Origin: an uncultured Clostridia bacterium
Lineage (GTDB): Bacteria > Bacillota > Clostridia > TANB77 > CAG-508
Assembly (NCBI GenBank): GCA_948976265.1
Contig: CARFUA010000004.1
Span: 1 to 62,018, forward strand
Direction of reading: 5' to 3'
Length of the DNA stretch: 62,018 bases
Each line of letters starts with the position of its first letter. Positions within the stretch are counted from its first letter, which is position 1. The notes under the pieces were generated by a model, which worked only from the letters and a program-made list of their open reading frames with translations, was not told the origin of the DNA and searched no databases. The translations under genes and the position numbers were made by a program. Shown here piece by piece: positions 36,401-45,400 of the stretch.

Positions 36401-39400
36401 GGAACTGGAGAAACAGGAACACCAGCTGTATCGGCACCAAAAACATATCTTGGATTTACAGAAGATGAATCCAAAAGGACACCAGCTAATCCAACAATTG
36501 CAGCAGATGGAAGTTTGGTGATTCGATATTATTATCAAAGAAATAAATATGCATTGGAAAGACCAGATAATGTAACGGGTATTACAATAACGGGTTCTAC
36601 AAGCAGGGAATATTATTATGGAGCTGACATAAGTGTAACAGCATCTGCGAGCGAGGGATATATTTTCTCTGGTTGGGAATATACGGGAATAAGCAATCCA
36701 ACGATTGTAGGAGGTAACATCCGTTTTCAAATGCCAGCAGGAGATGTTACTTTAACAATACCAACCAAATCTGGTGAAGGAAGTGAAGAGGGTCCAGGAG
36801 TTGGAAAAGTAAAATATCCAATTGTATATGATTTAGCAGGAGGAAGTGTAACACCTGAAAATGCGAATCCTTCAACTTATACAATTGAAGATACGATTAC
36901 GTTAGTTAATCCAACCAAAGAAGGACATACTTTTGCAGGTTGGACAGGAACGGGCATAACAGGAACGACTAATACAGTAACAATTCCAACTGGAAGTACA
37001 GGAGCAAGAAGCTATACAGCAACTTGGACAGTTGATAGATATACCTTTACTTTAGGTGTAGGAGCCGGTGTAAATACTACAGGAAGTACGACTACAGGCA
37101 GCTATCGTGTAGGAGATAAAATTACAGTAAAAGCAGAAGCAAATCCAGGCTATACTTGGGTTGGATGGACAAGTAGCAATCCTGATTTAGTGGCTAATTC
37201 AGAGCAAGCAGAATTAACTTTTGATATGCCAACAGGAAATTTGACAATGACACCAGTTGCAACAGCGAATACGTACACTATCACTTTAAATAATCAAGAT
37301 GCAACAACAGCAGGAACAGGACATATTTATGAAAAATATGACACAGGTATTTACTTAAATCAAGAATGCACCGATTTGATGACAGCAGATGAAAATGCAA
37401 TTGAGGTTCCACAGAAAACAGGTTATCATTTTAAAGGATATTATACAGAAGCCAATGGGCAAGGAAACCAAATGATTGCAGAAAGTGGTTATAAAACAAC
37501 AAGTTTAATGCAAACAGTATATACCAATAATGCAACATTGTATGCTTATTGGATTCCAGATGGAGCCATTACGTACACCGTAGAACATTATCAAATGGAT
37601 GTGAATGGAAATTATCCAGAAACGGCTACTAGCAAAGAAGATAAAACAGGTGCCACAGGAAGTGTGGCAAGTTCAGCACCAAAGACATATACAGGATTTA
37701 CCGAAGATCAAACGAAACGTGAACATGTTGGTGATAAAGTTTTAGCAGATGGAAGCTTGGTGATTAAATATTATTATGAAAGAAATAAATATCTTTTCAC
37801 AAGAGGAACTGCTTCAGGTGTGACATTTGATAGCGAAAGTAGTACAACAGGAGAAAAATATTTTGGCGCAACGATTGTTTTAAATGCAACAGTAGCCAAT
37901 GGCTATATTTGGGGAGGATGGACAAGTGATAATGCTAGTGTATCCAATAAAGCTGAGAAAAATATAACCTTTACGATGCCAGCAGGTGCCATTAAAATGA
38001 CACCAAAAACAACGTTAGAGTCTTATACCATTCGCTATAATTTGAATGGTGGAACAGTAGCACCAGCGAATCCAACATCTTATAATATAACGACGAATAC
38101 ATTTACATTAAATAATCCAACCAAACCAGGTTATGAATTTTTAGGTTGGACAGGAAGCAATGGGCAAAATGCAAGTACAAATGTGTCAATTCAAAAAGGA
38201 AGCACAGGAACTAAAGAATATACAGCCAATTGGTCAGAAACACCGCTTTCTTATACAATTAGTTATAATTTAAATGGTGGAACAGTCTCACCAGCCAATC
38301 CAACAAGTTATACAGTAGAGACTGATGAAATTACACTACATAATCCAACCAAAACAAATTATACCTTTATTGGCTGGTCAGGAACAGGATTAACAGGAAA
38401 TACCAATAAAACAGTAACTATTCCAAAAGGAAGTACGGGTAATAGAAGTTATACAGCGAACTTTACAGAAAATGTCTATACCATTACATTAAGAAATTAC
38501 GATGATACAGCTACCGTCGATACCATTTATTTGAAATACGGAGTAGGTCTATACAAAGACTCAAATTGTTCAACGGCTCAAAAAATGTCAACAACGGCAA
38601 ACCCAGCAGCAATCCCAACACCAGGAGCAGGTTACAATTTTAGTGGATATTTTACAGCTAAAAATGGCGCAGGAACTAAGCGAATTGGCGAAAATGGCTA
38701 CATTATGTCCAATTTCTCAACCACCGCTTATACAGCAAATACCACTTTGTATGCTCATAGAACAGGACAAGATGGAATAAAATATACAGTTGAGCATTAT
38801 CAAAAAGGAATTGGTGCTAATGCAAGTTATACAAAATCGGATACGGAAACAAAGTATGGTGTAACAGGACAAGCGGCAGTATCAGAAGCGAAAAATACAG
38901 AAACAGACTACAAAGGATTTACTTTTGAAAGAAGTGAAAATGTAGGCGCTGCCATTACAGCCGATGGAAATTTGGTGATTAAATATTATTACACCAGAAA
39001 CCAATATCGTTTTACAGCACCAAGTGGAGTTGACGGAATTACCATTACGGGAACAGCTACAGGAGACTATTATTATGGACAAACCATAACATTAACCGCA
39101 ACACCAAAACCAGGTTATACATTCTCTGGCTGGAATTATTCAGGTTTGGATAATGTTACAACAGAAGGTGGAACGATTACCTTTACCATGCCAGCAGGAG
39201 ACGTTACTTTTGGTAACACAACGGGTGATATTATTTTAACGATTCCAACCAAACCAGATGGAGGAACAGAAGGACCAGGAGTTGGAAAAGTAAAATATAC
39301 GATTAGTTACAATTTGAATGGTGGAGCATTAGCAACTGGCGAAACAAATCCAACAGAATATACAGTAGAAGACACATTTACTTTGAAAAATCCGACCAAA

Positions 39401-42400
39401 GCAGGATACAGCTTTGCAGGCTGGACAGGAACAGGAATTACAGGTTCTAGCACAAGTGTAACGGTAGCAGCAGGCAATACAGGAAATAGGAGTTATACAG
39501 CGACTTGGACAGCGAATGAACGTAAGTTGACAGTTGGTGTTGCTTCAGGAGTGACGGTAACAGCAACTAAAAATGGAACAACAATTAGTGGAAATGGTTC
39601 AGGAAATCATGCATATGGCTCAAGCATAACATTGACAGCAACAGTAAATTCAGGTTATACATGGAATGGCTGGTCAAGTAGTCAAGTAACAGGAACGACG
39701 AGTCAAACAATAACATTTACTATGCCAGATAGAGATGTTACAGTAAATTCAAGTACAATCGCAAGAATTTATACATTTACTTTGAAAAATGGAACAACCG
39801 AAGTTGGAAAAATCTATGGAAAATATAATAGTGGATTTTATACCGATGCAGCTTGTACAACCGCCAATAAAATAACGACCATTCCACAAAGTTTAATTCC
39901 ATCCAATTCAGGTTATAACTTTGGAGGATACTACACAGCTTCTTCTGGTGGAACGCAAAGAATAGATTCAAATGGTAGAATAGCCATGACAGCAACGACT
40001 TATACAGGAACTACAACGAGCATCACATTATATGCACGTTGGAATGCAGGAACGCCATATAGCATACAATATTACAAAATGGACGTCAATGGAGCTTATT
40101 TAGCGGCGCCAACCGTAGAGAATAAAGCAGGAACGACGGGTGCAAAAGTTTCTGTACCAACGATAAATACAGATAAAGATGGGCAATATACTGGATTTAC
40201 ATTTGCTAAAGTCGAAGTCCAAACCAGTTCAGGAACGACAGCAAGTACGTTGGCAACCGTTGGAAATACAACAATTCAAGCAGATGGACAATTGAAAATA
40301 AATTATTATTTTAGTAGAAATAAATATACCTTGACTTTGAATAAGGGAGAGGGAATTACTACAACGGGAGCTAAAGCAGAATATTATCATGGAGCTACAG
40401 TAAGTATAACAGCAAAAGCAGGAACTGGCTATAAACTTACTGGTTGGACCTGTTCGGATACGAACTACAATAAAACAGTTGCAGATGGAACTACAACGGA
40501 TACGATTTCGTTTGAAATGCCAGCTAAGAATATTACGTTGACAGCGGGAAGTAGTGCGATTTCATATACAATTAGTTACACGACAGGAGGCGGAAGCATT
40601 AAATCAGGAACAGGAACAGGAATTGCAGAAGGGAAATTGCCAGCGTCTTATACAGTAAAGAATACGCCTTTTACTCTACCAGAATTACAAAAAACAGGTT
40701 ATGACTTTTTAGGTTGGACAGGAAGTAATGGTTCTACGGCACAAACGACGGTAACAGTTGCTGCAGGAAGTACAGGAACAAAAACTTACACAGCAAATTG
40801 GAGTGTTAAACAATATTCCTTTACTTTAGGAACTGGAACGGGTGTAAATACAACAGGAAGTACGCAATCAGGAATGTATAATTATGGTGCAACGATAACT
40901 TTAAAAGCGACAGCTAATACGGGATATACTTGGAAACAATGGACGAGTACAAATAGTGATGTACCAAGTAGAACAACGGCAAATTTCACGTTTACCATGC
41001 CAGCAGGAAATGTTACAATGACGCCATCAGCAACAGCTAATAGATGTACGATTACATTAAACAATCAGGGAGCTGATACTGGAAAGGGAGGAACAGCAGC
41101 AATTTACAGCCAATATGCTTCAGGTGTATATTTGAATAGTAATTTGACGAATGCAATGTCAAGTTCGGCAAATCCGATTACAGTACCAGTAAAATCAGGT
41201 TGGGTGTTCCAAGGCTATTATACAGATCAAAATGGACAAGGAACCCAAAGAATACAAGCAAATGGTTATAAGAATTCTAGTTTAACATCAACTACGTATT
41301 CTTCTACTGCACCTCAAACTTTGTATGCTTATTGGACACCAAGTAATTCAGTAACTTATAAAGTAGAGCATTACCAAATGCAATTTGCAGAAAATAGCTA
41401 TTTGTTATATGAAACGGAAACAAAAACGAATGGAACAACAGGACAGCCAGCCACTTCAGCTCCTAAAGTATATACAGGATTCACAGAAGAAACTGCAAAA
41501 AGGGTAAATGTAGGAGCAAATGTTACAGCACCAGATGTTTTAGTGATTAAATATTATTATAAAAGAAATAAATATTCGTATACGTTAGGAAGCGCAACAG
41601 GAGCTTCAACGACGGGAAGTACAGGTAGTGGAACGTATTATTACAAAGCAGATATAACATTATCAGCAGCGACAAACTCAGGTTATGATTGGCAACAATG
41701 GACAAGTAGTAATCCAAACTTGCAGGCTCATATAGCTGCTAAAAACCCAGGAAAAATTCAAATGCCAGCAGGTACTCTAACAATGACACCAAAAGTAAGC
41801 TTGCATACGTATAATATTACTTATAATTTAAATGGGGCAACAAGTCCAACACCAGATAATCCAACAAGTTACAATGTAACGACTAGTACAATTACATTAC
41901 GTACTCCAATCAAGCCAGGTTATACATTTGAAGGTTGGTCAGGAACAGGAATTTCAGGAACGACAACAAATCCGGTAACAATTCCGCAAGGAAGTACAGG
42001 AGATAGACAGTATACAGCACATTGGTCAACAAACCCAATTACTTATACAATTAGTTATTCGTTAAATGGAGGAAGTGCAACTAATCCAAATAGTTATAAT
42101 GTAAATACTAATACAATTACATTAAATAATCCAACTAGAACAGGCTATAACTTTACAGGTTGGACAGGTTCCAATGGTAGTACACCTCAAATGACAGTAA
42201 CAATTCCGAAAGGAAGTACAGGAAACAAAAGTTATACAGCGAATTGGTCAGAGCCAATATCATATACAATAGGTTATACATTAAATGGAGGAAGTGCAAC
42301 TAATCCAACTAGTTACAATGTAACGACTAATACAATTACATTAAATGCTCCAACTAGAACAGGTTATACCTTTACAGGTTGGACAGGTTCTAATGGTAGT

Positions 42401-45400
42401 ACACCTCAAACGTCTGTGACAATTCCGAAAGGAAGTACAGGAAACAAAAGTTATACAGCGAATTGGTCAGAGCCAATAGCATATACAATAAGTTATACAT
42501 TAAATGGAGGAAGTGCAACTAATCCAACCAGTTACAATGTAACAAGTAATGCAATTACCTTAAATAATCCAACTAGAACAGGTTATACTTTTGCAGGTTG
42601 GTCAGGAACAGGATTATCAGGAACAACAAACAAATCCGTAACAATTCCAGCAGGAAGCACAGGAAATAGAAGCTATACAGCAAACTGGACAGCGAATGTA
42701 TATACGATTACATTGAAAAATTATGATGGTACAGTGACAGCGGATACTATTTATCTGAAATATGGAGATGGATATTACAAAGACCAAGGTTGTACTTCAT
42801 CAAAAAAAATGACTACAACTGCCAATGCAAGCGCCATTCCAGCACCAGGAGCAGGTTATGACTTTAAAGGATATTTTACGTCTAAAAATGGTGGAGGAAC
42901 TAAGAAAACTGGAGAAAATGGTTGTGTTGTATCAGGAATTTCAACAACGGATACAACCAATTTGACTTGGTATGCACATAGAGCAGCACAATCTGGAATC
43001 AGATACACAGTTGAGCATTACCAACAAGGAATTGGAGCAAGTGCGGCTTATACAAAATACGAAACAGAAACCAACTATGGAACAACAGGAACAGTAGCAA
43101 CATCTTCTGCTAAAACATATGTAGGATTTTCTTATGCAAGGGCTGAAAATGCAGGTGCTGCAATAAAAGGTGATGGAAGTCTAGTAATAAAATATTACTA
43201 TACAAGAAATCAATATAAATTTACATTAGGAACTGTGCCATCAACGGGAGTTTCAACAGCTGGAACTTCAGCAACAGGAACGTATTATTTTGGAGCCAAT
43301 ATAACATTATCTGCAGCAGCTACGACGGGATATACATGGAATGGATGGACAATTACTGGTACTGGAACTGGTACAGAAACTGGTAAATTAAATGTTTCAA
43401 ACTTGAACTTGAAAGCTACACCAATCAAATTCACAATGCCAGCAGGCGATATTACAGCATCCATAGCAAATTCTGCAGTAACAGTTAATAAATATAAATT
43501 CACCTTAGGAAGTGCAACAGGAGTTTCCACAACAGGAAGTACGCAAACAACAGCGGAAGTTCCGTTTGGTACAACAATAACCTTAAAGGCGACCGCAAAT
43601 ACAGGATACAGTTGGAAGCAATGGACGAGTAGTAATACAAATTTGCAAGGAAATATAACAACAGCTAATACTACTTTCCAAATGCCAGCAGGCGATATTA
43701 CAATGACTCCAACCGTAACGGCACATAAGTATACAGTTCAATACTTTGATGGAGGAACCACAGCCATAGGATCTTCATCATACACTTATGGAGTTGCTCA
43801 GAACTTAAAAACAATTGCTGCTTTGAATAGAACAAGAGAAGGATTTAGTTTTTATGGATGGGCAATAGAAAATAATAAAAACACTGTCGTACGAAGTTAT
43901 ACAGATGGGCAGTCTGTGAACAAACTAACGAGTACAAATGGAGGAACTTTTAATTTATATGCAATCTGGCAAAGGGGCACAAACTTCTATGCTGGTACCA
44001 ATAAAACTACTCCAATTGCGCAACCAACACAATATTTCAATTCAACTGCAGGACTTTATTCTGTTGCAACACCAGCTGTTACAGCAATGACTTCGTGGAA
44101 CATACGTGGCTGGTCAAATGAAACAACGGCAACAGGTTCAGTTGTAGCACAAAGTGGAGCAGTTAGCTCTTCAAGTAATAATACTTTTTATGCGGTATAT
44201 GAGAGAAGTTTGAAAATACGTTATTATGATCAATTATCAAATAAAACAGTTGAATCTCAGTCTAAAGTGCAATATTATAATTCATCTGGTGCATTGCAAA
44301 ACCCAGGGGCATTTGGATTAGAATCAGGTAGCATTTTTTCAAGAACAGGATATAGAATTACTCATTGGATAAAAAATGGCGGAGTTGGTAATACGGAGAA
44401 TTTAAATTTGGGAGCTTCTTACACATTTGCACCAGCAGTAACAGCTACAGGAACAGTACTAGAACTTTATCCAAGATGGGAAGCAATTGAATATACAATT
44501 ACGTTAATTGATGCTCCAGGTGTGACAACTCCGATTAAATATACAGTTGAAACAAGTAACTTTAATCTACCAACACCAAGCAAAAACAATTATACATTTG
44601 TTGGCTGGTCAGGAACAGGTTTAAGTGGAACAAGCAATAAAATAGTAACAATAGCAAAAGGAACGACAGGAGATAAAACTTATACTGCCAATTGGTCAGG
44701 AAATGTATATAGAATTACGCTAGATAATGATGGTGGAACACCAGGATCGGGAGCACCAACAGCGATTTATGAAAAATATGGTACAGGAATTTATTTAGAA
44801 TCAAATTGTTCTACTCTACTAAGTGAAAGAGCAGCAAATTTTAATGCACCAACCAAAGAAGGCTATATTTTTGATGGATATTGGACAAGTAAAAATGGAC
44901 AAGGTCAGCAAATGATAACATCTAGTGTAGGATTGACGACGCTATTTACATCAACAAGATTTAGTGGAGATGCAACGATATATGCAAAATGGACAACTAA
45001 AAAGGATACACCATATAAAGTGGAGCATTATCAAATGAATGTTGATGGAACCTATCCAGCAACAGCAACGCAAACTGAAAATCTTACAGGAGAAACAGGA
45101 GCAACAGAAGCTTCATCAGCAAGAACACCAACAGGATTTGAGGAAGCTACAGCCAAAAATCAAAATGTAGGTGCAAAGATTTTGGCGAATGGAAGTTTGG
45201 TTGTTAGACGTTATTATGCGAGAAAGCAATATACAATAGAAGTAACGCTACATGAAGCGCTTTCAAACGTAACGTTGCTTAGTACGGATACAAGAAAAAC
45301 AAATAATTTTACCCAAACTGGAACCATGCAAGCATATTACGGAGATAATTTTTATATTATATCAGATTCGCTAAGAGAGGGGTACGAAAATCTTTCATGG

